From Pseudomonadota bacterium (GTDB taxonomy: Bacteria > Myxococcota_A > UBA796 > SXON01): a stretch of 32,993 nucleotides of DNA. The stretch spans positions 1 to 32,993 of the forward strand of contig JAUXQH010000069.1 of assembly GCA_030685065.1 (NCBI GenBank), read 5' to 3'. Positions 7,201-14,346 of the stretch are shown in pieces. Position numbers and translations under genes: made by a program. The notes under the pieces are model-generated. The model worked only from the letters and a program-made list of their open reading frames with translations. It ran no database searches and had not been told where the DNA came from. Position 1 is the stretch's first letter, and every line of letters starts with the position of its first letter.

Positions 7201-9823
7201 CCTCCTCGCTGGAGGCGAGGGCAGCCGGCTCCTCGGCACGCGGACGCGCGAGGTAGGCCGCGAGGTGGCGGGTGGCGTCCGCCAGCTCGGCGTCCCCGAC
7301 GCGGACGGCCCGGGGGGCGATGGTCAACAGCGCCTTTTGGAGCACCGGAGTGGCCACCACCGCGTCCTCGAAGCCGGGGACGTCGCCCGGGGCGCGCGGC
7401 AACAGCTTGATCCGCGCGGCGCGCCGATCCGAGGCTCGCGCGCGGAGATCCGCGAACGTGAGGTTCGCGCCTTCGACCGTGCGGGCCACCGGGCGGGTCG
7501 ACGCCCAGTCGGGAACGGCCTCGCCACGCTCCGTCAGCCACGCGAGCAGGGTGCTCGGCACGGTGGCTCCCTCGTGGGCATCCCAGGCGGCCCGAACGAG
7601 CGCCTCTACCGCGGGCGCGAGCGCCTTGACGAGGTGCGCGGCGGCGTCCACCGAGGTGGGAGCGTCGTGGGCGCGATTGACCCCCAGGGTCAGGTTGTCG
7701 ACCACGCCCACGAGCCCGAGGAGCCCGATCGGGGGGGACACCGTGCACACCGCGATGCCGTCGCGGAGGAGCTCGATGGACGGAGCCCGCGCGGAGCCGT
7801 CGAGCCCCAGCTCGCCGACATACCCGCCGGTCGCGACGGGGACCCGGGGAGAGACGGACGCATCCAGCGCCGCGCGGCGCTTCGGGAGCGCGCGGCGGCG
7901 TGCGCCGCGGATGTCGTCCTCGAGCGTGCTCCGCGCGTCCCGGGCGCGGGGTCCGAGCCAGGCGAGCCAGGCGGGGAGCACATCCTCGGGGACGAGGAGC
8001 AGCTCACCGGCCATCGTGGGCGGGCAGTCGCGCGGCGTCTTCGCCACGAGGAGCCACACGGGGCCGGGCGCGATCACCTCGGGGAGCGAGAGCCGGCGGC
8101 CGTCCCCGCAGGCGAACGCGGGCGATCGGAGCAGCGCGTCGTCCCCGCGCCGGGCCAGGAGCTGGCCGAGGTCCTCGCGCGCCTTCGCCCCCGCCGCGCG
8201 CAGGGCGGCAGTCAGGACCATCATGCCCGGAGGCGAGAGGGTGGCGCCGCGCGCGAGGCGCTCCACGTGCGTGGTCGCGAAGGCCCTGGCGCGGGCGAAC
8301 AGGGTGGCCTCCGCGGCCGCGCGCGTCGCGTCGGGGGTGACGTGGCGGAATCCATCGTCCGTGGCGAAGCCCGGGTGGTCGAGGATCGCCTCCATCGCGC
8401 CGGCCGGCGAGGGAAACGCGATCTCCTCGACCGGCATGCCGTCGATCCGCAGGTGAACCAGCAGATCCTGGAGGCCGGTCCCCTCGCGAAAGCAGACCGC
8501 GCCGCGGAGCGGCCCCTCGGTGAAGGCGAGCTGGTGGACGGAAGCGGGGAACTCCGGCGGCCTGCGCGCCTGGGCGGCGATGCCGCGCCGATCGCGCCCC
8601 TCCGCGCGGGTACGGAGCAGGGTGGTCAGGTCGGGGAGGCCGGGGCAGAGCACGTCGAGGGCGGCACGCGCGGTCGCCGCGAACAGGACGCAGCCGTTTC
8701 CCGCCTCCACGAGCGCCGCGTCCGTCACCGTGCCCTTCTTGCCGACGAACGCGCCCAGCTCCTGCGCCGACCACGTGCGTCCGACCAGGTCCACGAGGAG
8801 GGGGAGGGTGGCGTAGCCCCCGATCGGCCGCCCCTGCCGCGCGAGCCACGTCGCGGCGTCGATGAGCTCGGCGCGGGCTACGTCGCGGCGCTCCACGTCC
8901 AGGCCAGCCGTGTCCGCGGAAGCGCCGAGCGCGAGGGCGTGGAGCAGCGCGGCCACCGCCTCGTCCAGCTCCTTGCCGTGGGACTTCCAGGCCTCGTCCT
9001 CGACGATGCGCGCGCGCGAAGCGTCGAGGTTGAGAAGGGGGCCGCCGTACCAGCCGGTCACGCCGAGCGAGCCCACGGTCCGCTCCGCCTGCCCGACGAT
9101 GACGCCGTTCCGCACCACGTCGATGCGCATCCGCGGATCGGGCACGAGCCACAACGCCCCGCCGCCGCCGCCCTGCTGGGGGCTGCCGGGTGGGCCGCGG
9201 TGAGGGCCGCGGTGCCCGGCCCACGTCGCGCGAGCCGGGGAGGGGACCGGCGCCACGATCGGCTTCCCGCCGATGTGAACGGGGACCGGGCACCAGCGCG
9301 CCGCCTCGCGCAACAGCCGCGCCTCGCTCGGATCGCGCAGGGGGAGGAGCAGCGCCTCGGCGAGGGTGCTCACGGAGAGCCGCTGGCGCACGTGGACCCG
9401 GGTGCCGACGACGTCGTGGGGGTGCTCGACCGCGAGCGTGGTGACCGGATCGACGATGTCGAGGCGGAGCGACGGCGTCCCGCCTCGATCGATCCGCACC
9501 CACCTGGGGGCCTGGCCTAGCGCCCCGAGCACGCCGATCGCGAGGTGCTGGAGCATGCCGGCGCGCGCGGTCGTCGGCTTCGAGAAGAGATGGTCGAAGA
9601 TGCCGTCGAGCTCGTCGCGGGTGGGGCCGTCGCCCTCCCAGGACAGCTCGAAGTCGTCGCTGTCGTTGCGGATGTCGATGCGGCTCGCGCCGGACGAGAC
9701 CGCGGCGGCGACGAGCTCGAGCGTGTACGCACGGGGGTCGGCGAGCTGGAACTTCTCCATCTTCTCGAGCGCGCGGCGTCGGTCGACGCGAAAGCGCCCC
9801 GTGGCGAGGACCTCTTCGCTCAT
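4253..9823 (-). CDS. Giant paralogue of the Hsp90-like ATPase with a decayed ATP site, 1856 aa
   Basis: The N-terminal 310 residues align by eye with the neighbouring GHKL ATPase: ELVAAAVSSGA (36-46) for its N-box, ARWC (175-178) for its ERWC, VVRNG (about 236) for its FYNRG, at near-constant offset. Key ATP-site residues are gone: the N-box Asn is Ala40, the DxGxG Asp is unclear (EGDG, 63-66), and the G2 lid lacks its GxxGxG pattern. The remainder seems modular: a second RxGI..LG motif near 684, an R/LVDG-P-x-x-P-FPSP-like block at about 454 and again at 1127, and an F-x-x-x-DG-x-x-hS/hT block near 565, 1000 and 1450. A Gly/Pro linker lies at about 205-225, and a basic helix precedes the C-terminus. 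No signal peptide. Its ATG overlaps the ATPase stop (ATGA). Function unknown; probably a scaffold or substrate-binding partner. Confidence 0.85.
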   Translation of the reverse strand: MSEEVLATGRFRVDRRRALEKMEKFQLADPRAYTLELVAAAVSSGASRIDIRNDSDDFELSWEGDGPTRDELDGIFDHLFSKPTTARAGMLQHLAIGVLGALGQAPRWVRIDRGGTPSLRLDIVDPVTTLAVEHPHDVVGTRVHVRQRLSVSTLAEALLLPLRDPSEARLLREAARWCPVPVHIGGKPIVAPVPSPARATWAGHRGPHRGPPGSPQQGGGGGALWLVPDPRMRIDVVRNGVIVGQAERTVGSLGVTGWYGGPLLNLDASRARIVEDEAWKSHGKELDEAVAALLHALALGASADTAGLDVERRDVARAELIDAATWLARQGRPIGGYATLPLLVDLVGRTWSAQELGAFVGKKGTVTDAALVEAGNGCVLFAATARAALDVLCPGLPDLTTLLRTRAEGRDRRGIAAQARRPPEFPASVHQLAFTEGPLRGAVCFREGTGLQDLLVHLRIDGMPVEEIAFPSPAGAMEAILDHPGFATDDGFRHVTPDATRAAAEATLFARARAFATTHVERLARGATLSPPGMMVLTAALRAAGAKAREDLGQLLARRGDDALLRSPAFACGDGRRLSLPEVIAPGPVWLLVAKTPRDCPPTMAGELLLVPEDVLPAWLAWLGPRARDARSTLEDDIRGARRRALPKRRAALDASVSPRVPVATGGYVGELGLDGSARAPSIELLRDGIAVCTVSPPIGLLGLVGVVDNLTLGVNRAHDAPTSVDAAAHLVKALAPAVEALVRAAWDAHEGATVPSTLLAWLTERGEAVPDWASTRPVARTVEGANLTFADLRARASDRRAARIKLLPRAPGDVPGFEDAVVATPVLQKALLTIAPRAVRVGDAELADATRHLAAYLARPRAEEPAALASSEEVDGDVRVRWVLLADPDQVAVMRVEARWRDRVLATRDRGESLGVLGVVQGAGITPSAALTELRNPQRLHPLLKKARTRFDDIVVQALDALGDSEVPEAQRGAWRGVLARLDGANDRTRSETAIRDRLARLRIFRRLDGTLVSRAEVLAALEAGPVWQVPLLTPPGALDSPWYLLAEPWTLRAMGVPASRIGAGGPALLAWREGEERRRSLDRREPVVSGNVLARGPVVADGVVGEVALLRVREGRTSGLEIQTLVDGLPLDPVTVPFPGPAVAVITGPSVVADRAFRTWVGGAQSGDPKADHARATVLAAARTLAATFTAGIGPAGTGKGAIGDLGPLRGLASREELWAVTYALADRGGPGAALPLFPLLGGGTISAAALDARGKDGGIGVVAPGTRAFVAGAPPVEAPKWLYELLAPRFTLVDLAAIASRHLHPAPSPTGQHEFVTADARVGFTTGVDGVEVRREGVHLATLPARGPVPITGRLESPTADVDPLWRGLLPSPATSALEARLLVLSEAVLARMVDDAEAQARRASSVASPLREALVAALDRGTASARDDAMLGAPAAANPLVARLLALPLFRDCAGGAGTLTDVLARSPVRVVAPGVTGMPLPSRGRVWTLDAVERRLVGRLRRLQDVDEALREETRGAARRAVACGPAPSPPKDAHVVTLGRHGEPHPGWSGALWIGGARRLGGAQWLGGSSRGRYEESGPGIAVRVDGATVQVLHAASGVAGWVEGPFQTDASFTTVTLPDDVTIALRGAAAELLQREVASDPARVHGCLSAALAACSHEHEKLLAAPLSPWGLVALLPDTAGKPLDLPSLRSAIKGRKRLLVGAAGAVSPRKNERVVAGGDETLALLRGWFPGVEIEHVDEARIKQEARRRVDAERREKGAVGKQERAFAGRAATLYTKWTGAPAPEKAIDAWVSEWAAGRRAAWPPFAEADPDGPWTALIAFGVGVAGTGPHMPLITGLAAALKARPPR
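5099..5152 (-). repeat. Three 18-nt tandem copies inside the giant gene
   Basis: Three consecutive, imperfect 18-base units encode residues 1558-1575 of the giant protein, each carrying a Leu/Ile-Gly-Gly-Ala/Ser core (WIGGA, RLGGA, WLGGS). The core GGCGCC-type sequence is identical between copies while the flanks differ, so this looks like an old in-frame slippage that has been kept. Confidence 0.65.
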
Positions 9824-11448
9824 GCGGGCGCTCCCCCCGCGGAGAGGCTTGCGGCGACGAGGGCCGCGGACAGGGCGTCGACGAGCTTCGGATCCACGCC
9901 GGGGAGCCCGGCAGAAACCCGCGCCGCGTGGAGGAGGAGGGGCGCCCCGATGGCGGTCGGCAGCGCACCGAGCTCGCTGACCAGCGGGTGGGTGACATCC
10001 ACCAGGAGCGTGTCCCGGGCGCGCGGATCGGGGAGGGGAACCCCGACGAGCCCGCCCGCGGGCGAGGGCATGGAGACCGCGACGCGGCCGAAGAACCCGT
10101 CACCATGGAGCCGGGCGGGCACGAGCGCCCCCGCGCACGCGAACATCGCCGCGAGCGGTTCGGGGGCCACGACCGGGCTCGCGAGCGACCAACCGGCCGA
10201 CGCCGGCTGGTGCGCCGCCCCGAGGAGCCGCGCCGCGAACGCGAGGTGCGGGTCGTCCGCGGCGCGGGCGAGCAGCACCACCGTGCCCGACGTCGTGAGC
10301 GCTTCCGCGAGCGGGCAGCCGGGTGGCGCCCACCAGAGCCCGCTCGGCGCCCCACGGAGGCGGGCCATCCAGCCCTTCGTCGCGCGCAGATCGGCGAGGG
10401 AGAGCGGGCGGCCGTGGCCGGGGAGCAGCGGCGCGTCCTCCCGCCACGACCACGGCACCTCTTCGGCGATCGCGCCGTACAGACGCGCGATCCGGGGAAG
10501 ATCGCCCGCCCGCGCCGCGGCTTCGGCCTCGGCGTGCACCGCGGCCCCGAGGCGGGTGCGCGCGGCCTCGCGGATGCGCGCCAGCACGACCTCGTAGTGG
10601 CGATCCCGGATCACGTTGTCGCGCGTCAGCGTGTGCTCGAGGTGACGACCGGCCACGCGAAAGCACACGCCGGGAACCGCGCTCTCTTCCCCCTCCCAGA
10701 GGGTGATGCCGCGGTTGTAGAAGCCCGCGGGCGGGGTGCGGGAGGGGTGGGGTCCCAACACGGCGCGCACGCCATCGGACTCGTCGACGATCACCACGGG
10801 CGCCTCGACCGAGAACGTGGCCGCGACGGGCGTGGGCTCCCACTCCTCGTCCGTGCCGGTGGCGGAGAGGGTGATGGCGGCGTCGGCGTAGCGGCACCAT
10901 CGCTCCGCCGCGGCGCGGACCTCTTGCACGTCGACGGTGGCGGCCTTGCGACCGCGCGGCATCCGGAGGGTCACCGTGGTGCCCTCGAACGGCTCGGCCA
11001 GCCGAGAGAGCGTGTAGGAACGCTCGGAGTCGAACGTGACGCGATGCCACACGGCGTCGCGACCGGTGTCGACCACGACCTCCATCGGCTCCATCGCGAA
11101 GATCGACGTGAACCCGATGCCGAACTTGCCGATCTTGGTGAGGTCGTCCTCCTTCGTGGAGCGGAACAGCGTGAGGAGGTACCCCTCGATGATCGGGCGA
11201 TCCATCCCCTCGCCGTCATCCGCGACCTCGATGCGCAGCTCCCGCCCGTCGAACGACATCCGCACGTCGATGCGGGCGGCCCCCGCGTCGAGGCTGTTCT
11301 GGATGAGCTCGCGAATGAAGGCGTAGCGGTCCGCGAACTGCTGAACGAGGCTGTCGAGCACCTCGTCCGCGGCGGCGCCGCCGACCGAGACGTGTCGGCC
11401 CTCCCGCTCCTTCTGACGGCCCGCGTCCTGCGACGGCTCGGTGCTCAC
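9820..11448 (-). CDS. Hsp90-like GHKL ATPase, 542 aa
   Basis: Carries a complete Bergerat ATP-binding fold of the Hsp90/MutL type: N-box E47-L-I-Q-N51-S-L-D54-A-G-A, G1 box D77-D-G-E-G-M82, and G2 lid G107-K-F-G-I-G-F113. A middle domain follows (ERWC at 182-185, FYNRG at about 243, then a LTRDN motif like the L-x-x-R-D/E signature of Hsp90 middle domains), then about 230 residues unlike HtpG. At 542 aa it is shorter than HtpG and lacks an obvious dimerisation domain. The GTG start at 11448 has a strong GGGGGGAG ribosome site and forms a GTGA overlap with the previous stop; an in-frame extension to 11721 lies inside the upstream gene and was rejected. Expected to bind and hydrolyse ATP and act with the coupled giant paralogue. 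Not HtpG itself; also distinct from sensor kinases, as no H-box is present. Confidence 0.9.
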   Translation of the reverse strand: MSTEPSQDAGRQKEREGRHVSVGGAAADEVLDSLVQQFADRYAFIRELIQNSLDAGAARIDVRMSFDGRELRIEVADDGEGMDRPIIEGYLLTLFRSTKEDDLTKIGKFGIGFTSIFAMEPMEVVVDTGRDAVWHRVTFDSERSYTLSRLAEPFEGTTVTLRMPRGRKAATVDVQEVRAAAERWCRYADAAITLSATGTDEEWEPTPVAATFSVEAPVVIVDESDGVRAVLGPHPSRTPPAGFYNRGITLWEGEESAVPGVCFRVAGRHLEHTLTRDNVIRDRHYEVVLARIREAARTRLGAAVHAEAEAAARAGDLPRIARLYGAIAEEVPWSWREDAPLLPGHGRPLSLADLRATKGWMARLRGAPSGLWWAPPGCPLAEALTTSGTVVLLARAADDPHLAFAARLLGAAHQPASAGWSLASPVVAPEPLAAMFACAGALVPARLHGDGFFGRVAVSMPSPAGGLVGVPLPDPRARDTLLVDVTHPLVSELGALPTAIGAPLLLHAARVSAGLPGVDPKLVDALSAALVAASLSAGGAPA

Positions 11449-12365
11449 GGCTCCCCCCGATATCCGTACACGAGGCCGCGGCTGGCCCGGGTGGCGAGCC
11501 ACGCGCGGAGCGTCGGCACGTCGCGCTCCATCACCGCCCACTTGCGGGTCCGCGTGAGCCCGAAGGCCGGCCCCCCGCGCCGCGCGGTCACCGGCAGCAC
11601 GACCGAGTCGGCGAGCGGATCGTCGACGCGGCCGTCCGCCAGGTCGAGCGAGGCGCGCTCGAGGCAGGCGGAGACGAGGGGCCCATGCAGGCGAAGCCCG
11701 CGCAGCGTCGCCGGGCCACACCCCGGATCGCGGTCGGGGAGCAGCGGGTCGCCCGCGGCGAGCGCGGCGGGACCCACCACCCCCCGCACGACCTCCTCGA
11801 CCTCGAGCCCCTCCTGGTCGCGGAGCACCGCGAAGGCCAGCGCCGCGTCCTGCGTCGAGAGCAGCTCCAATTGGCGCTGGAACCGAGTCGCGGCGTAGAG
11901 TGCGAGCTCCCCTGCGCTGACGACGCGGCCGGGGGTGTCACCGAGGACGAGGGAGTAGCGGGTCACCGTGGCGCTCGCGACGTCCAGGCGGTCTACCCGG
12001 ACGGCGTAGGAGGCGCGGTCGCCGATGACGTGGCGGAGCGCGACGTGCACCTCTCGAGCGAGCAGCGCGCCGGAGGGGAGGGCGTGCGAGGGCGCGCCAC
12101 CCAGCTCGGTCTCGACCCGGACGCGCATCCATTCGCGGGGCACGGGCAGCCCGCTCTCGCGGTCGATGCGGAGCCCGCCCGCGTCGGAGGTCGCGGCGGC
12201 GGCGGCGACGTGATCGCGCACCCGCCCCCAGTCGGGAAAGTGCCGGTTGAGGCGCAACACGTCCAACCCGCGGCCGACGAGCTCCGCCCACCGTTGCGCC
12301 GTGGGGCGATCCAGCTCGAGGGGCGTCGTGATCGTCCGATCGGTGTCACCCGAGGGATCAGACAC
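11445..12365 (-). CDS. Unknown protein of the GHKL operon, 306 aa
   Basis: I do not recognise a family. The protein is soluble, without signal peptide or membrane segment, and looks alpha/beta with several strand-like stretches (for example the VRVDRLDV and YSLVLGDT region in the middle). It ends in a basic, aromatic tail (R-K-W-A-V-M-E-R-D, then YGYRG). The start is taken as the GTG at 12365, which overlaps the stop of the upstream gene by 8 bases; the frame is open further 5' only inside that gene. Its stop overlaps the GTG of the ATPase by 4 bases. This tight coupling on both sides suggests it is a fixed component of the same complex as the two GHKL proteins. Confidence 0.75.
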   Translation of the reverse strand: MSDPSGDTDRTITTPLELDRPTAQRWAELVGRGLDVLRLNRHFPDWGRVRDHVAAAAATSDAGGLRIDRESGLPVPREWMRVRVETELGGAPSHALPSGALLAREVHVALRHVIGDRASYAVRVDRLDVASATVTRYSLVLGDTPGRVVSAGELALYAATRFQRQLELLSTQDAALAFAVLRDQEGLEVEEVVRGVVGPAALAAGDPLLPDRDPGCGPATLRGLRLHGPLVSACLERASLDLADGRVDDPLADSVVLPVTARRGGPAFGLTRTRKWAVMERDVPTLRAWLATRASRGLVYGYRGEP

Positions 12366-13356
12366 GGCGGTTCGCGACGAGCGCGGAGACCTCGGACTCC
12401 GCGGCGGCCCGCGCGGGATCGGCCGGCGCGAGCAGGTCGGGGGCCTCGGCGAGCCGGTCGAGGCGATCGAGCAGCACGTCGGCGCCCTCGCGCGCCTGGA
12501 GGTGCACGCGCCCCACCGAGCCGCGCAGGGTGTCCATCCCGGCGGCCAGGCTCTGGCCGAGGTCGGCGGCGCGGGCCTCGGCGGCCAGCTGCCGCAGGTG
12601 GAGGTCGAGCTCGTGGAGCACGTCCGTCCCCTCGCCATGTACCCGCTCCAGGGCCGTGCGCAGACGAGCGCAGGAGGCGAGCGCCTCCCCGCCGAAGCCG
12701 AGCACCGCGGACAGCCGATCCGCGGCACGCGCGAACGCGCGGGCGTCGGCGGCCCTCGCCTGGGTCAGGCCTTCGAGCACCGCGGCGTCGGCGTCGAGCG
12801 CGGCGCCCTCCGTCGGCAGCGCGCGGGCGCGGACCAGGTCGATGGCGGCGAGGCCGCGCGCGGACGCCTCGGCGCTCGAATGGGCGATGGCGTGGTCCGC
12901 GGCGGCGTCCGCGACACAGCGGCGGAGCGCTTCCATCTCGCGACGCACGGCGGCTTCTTCGCGCGCGAGCGCATCGATCCAGGCCGCCAGCCGCGACACC
13001 TGCCGCTGGGCCTCCTCCACGCTCTGCTCCAGCTTCTCGAGCGCGCCCTTCTCCGGACGCGCCCGGGCTTCCCGCCACCCCCTCCACGCGGTCGAGACCG
13101 CGCCGGGGCCGACCGCCGCGGCCCAGAGGCCACCGAGGCCGCCGAGGACGGTCGGCACGGCGGGAGTGCCGACCGCGGATCCGCCGGAGGAGGCTCCCGC
13201 GGATCCGGCGGTCGAAGCCTGCTCCAGCCGCCCGAGCGCCTCGACGTGCGTCCGAAAGCACGCCCGGGCCTGCGTCACGCGCGCGTCGACGGCGGCCGCG
13301 GTGAGGTGCTCGCCCCGGTACGTCGTCGCCGGATCGAGCAGAGGCTTCCAGTCCAC
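12358..13356 (-). CDS. Coiled-coil protein with Gly-rich hydrophobic segment, 332 aa
   Basis: First gene of the four-gene GHKL operon. The N-terminal 45 residues are helical; residues 50-90 form a Gly/Ala/Ser/Pro-rich, weakly hydrophobic stretch (core LGGLGGLWAAAVG at 71-83) that could contact or enter a membrane; residues 103-148 have heptad-like spacing typical of a coiled coil; the rest is Ala/Arg-rich helix. No Cys or His motif or known catalytic residue is evident. The start is the GTG at 13356, with a GAGG about 13 bases upstream; no better start lies nearby. A 63-bp spacer separates it from the lipoprotein gene upstream on the same strand, so the operon promoter may lie in that spacer or before the lipoprotein. 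Function unknown; an adaptor, anchor or effector role is possible. Confidence 0.75.
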   Translation of the reverse strand: MDWKPLLDPATTYRGEHLTAAAVDARVTQARACFRTHVEALGRLEQASTAGSAGASSGGSAVGTPAVPTVLGGLGGLWAAAVGPGAVSTAWRGWREARARPEKGALEKLEQSVEEAQRQVSRLAAWIDALAREEAAVRREMEALRRCVADAAADHAIAHSSAEASARGLAAIDLVRARALPTEGAALDADAAVLEGLTQARAADARAFARAADRLSAVLGFGGEALASCARLRTALERVHGEGTDVLHELDLHLRQLAAEARAADLGQSLAAGMDTLRGSVGRVHLQAREGADVLLDRLDRLAEAPDLLAPADPARAAAESEVSALVANRRV

Positions 13357-13384
13357 GCGCGCACGACCTCGTGAGGGCCCGTTA

Positions 13385-13405
13385 GCCGGCGCAGGCGCGG
13401 CCGGC
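13385..13405. repeat. GCCGGC inverted pair in the spacer before the GHKL operon
   Basis: Two GCCGGC copies 9 bases apart could form a 6-bp hairpin just after the stop of the lipoprotein gene (minus strand). There is no T run, so it is at best a weak terminator or attenuator between the lipoprotein and the operon. In this base composition it may also be chance. Confidence 0.25.
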
Positions 13406-13419
13406 GAGCGCGCCCAGGG

Positions 13420-14220
13420 CTACTCGGCTGGGTAGCAGCGCACGATCACCGAGCTGAGCGAGTCGGCGCGCGTGGTGACCGTGAGATCCGCGCGCGTGGT
13501 CGACGGCGCCGTGGTGCAGGTCTCGCCGTTCGCCGGGGTGACCGTCACGTTCACCGTGCCGACCGCCACGTTGGCGAAGGCGACGAAGTTGCCGCCGTCC
13601 GCGACCAACGTGGTGCTCGGAACGAAGCCGTCCGGACCACGGCTCACTCCGCCCTGGTAGGCCACGTCCAGGTTCACGGTCGCGCCGCCGGCGGTCCGCC
13701 AGCCGCCCTTGTCGTCGAGCTCCTGCACCGCGACGATCACGGTGGAGAGGGACGGGTCGTAGGTGATCCCGAAGGCGCCCTCGACGGCGCCGACCAGGGC
13801 GCTGCTGGCGAGCCCGAAGCTCAGGACCCAGTCGCTCGTGGCATCGGCCGAGAGGGACAGGTAGGTGGGCATGTACCCGGCCAGCGTGATCTGGAGCTCC
13901 GTCGTCACGTCCTTCGGGATCGACAGGGCGGTTGCGCCCGTGACGTCGGACAAGAACGTGTCACCGGCGGCGGAGACGCTCACGCCTTCGAGCGGCGTGC
14001 CGGTCCCGAAGTCGGCGAAGTACATGGTTCCGACGGCCTCGCTCGGACCCGGATCGGTGTCCGTGTCCGTGTCGGTGTCCGTGTCGGTGTCCGTGTCGGT
14101 ATCCGTGTCGGTATCCGTGTCGGCTGGTTCGCCGGTCTCGCCCTTGTCCGTGCCGGTGCAGCCCATCGGCAGCGCGAGGAGCAGGAAGGGGAACAGGGGG
14201 AGCAACATGCGGGGGTTCAT
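13420..14220 (-). CDS. Asp-Thr-stalk lipoprotein with carboxypeptidase-regulatory-like domain, 266 aa
   Basis: A signal peptide ends in the lipobox LPMGC with lipidated Cys21. Residues about 34-56 are eleven Asp-Thr pairs, an acidic extended stalk. Next comes a beta-rich domain around GTPLEGVSVSAAG...SDVTGATALS, the pattern of carboxypeptidase-regulatory or PEGA-like folds (a G-x-x-V-x-x-A-G...T-D-x-x-G motif). A second beta domain (about 135-266) has a similar GGxTVNLDV and G-x-V-N-V-T-V pattern and two Cys near the C-terminus that could form a disulfide. The ATG at 14220 has an AGAGGAAA ribosome site. Likely outer-membrane or surface exposed; ligand unknown. It is divergent from the nucleotidase gene. 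Confidence 0.8.
   Translation of the reverse strand: MNPRMLLPLFPFLLLALPMGCTGTDKGETGEPADTDTDTDTDTDTDTDTDTDTDTDPGPSEAVGTMYFADFGTGTPLEGVSVSAAGDTFLSDVTGATALSIPKDVTTELQITLAGYMPTYLSLSADATSDWVLSFGLASSALVGAVEGAFGITYDPSLSTVIVAVQELDDKGGWRTAGGATVNLDVAYQGGVSRGPDGFVPSTTLVADGGNFVAFANVAVGTVNVTVTPANGETCTTAPSTTRADLTVTTRADSLSSVIVRCYPAE
14056..14121 (-). repeat. Hexanucleotide array encoding (Asp-Thr)11
   Basis: Eleven 6-base units (GAY ACG or GAY ACC on the coding strand) in frame in the lipoprotein gene. The Thr codon mostly alternates ACG/ACC, giving a partial 12-base period, so the array is diversified at DNA level while the peptide is kept. Confidence 0.9.
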
Positions 14221-14288
14221 GGGCGTTTCCTCTGGAAGGGTTCGCGCGGCGCGCGGCAGGGTCGGCGTCCGTCGCGTGGCATGCTACT

Positions 14289-14304
14289 ACGGGCGAGCGC
14301 CCGT
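14289..14304. promoter_or_regulatory. 16-bp palindrome between divergent lipoprotein and nucleotidase genes
   Basis: A perfect inverted repeat, ACGGGCG-AG-CGCCCGT, lies in the divergent spacer, 43 bases before the ATG of the nucleotidase. Its size and symmetry fit a dimeric repressor operator, but no regulator is encoded next to it and chance in G+C-rich DNA cannot be excluded. Confidence 0.35.
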
Positions 14305-14346
14305 TCAAAGCTCCGCTTCGAACCAACCGGCTCGCTGGGTGTTCCG

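Noticed and set aside
4307..9520. 1737-codon open frame on the plus strand opposite the giant gene
   Set aside because: Composition is Arg/Gly/His/Glu-rich without any domain; it is the antisense shadow of a G+C-rich gene with strong third-position bias.
14056..14121. Short tandem repeats as a CRISPR array or phase-variable tract
   Set aside because: No spacers; units are 6 bases in frame within a lipoprotein gene, and indels of a unit would keep the frame.
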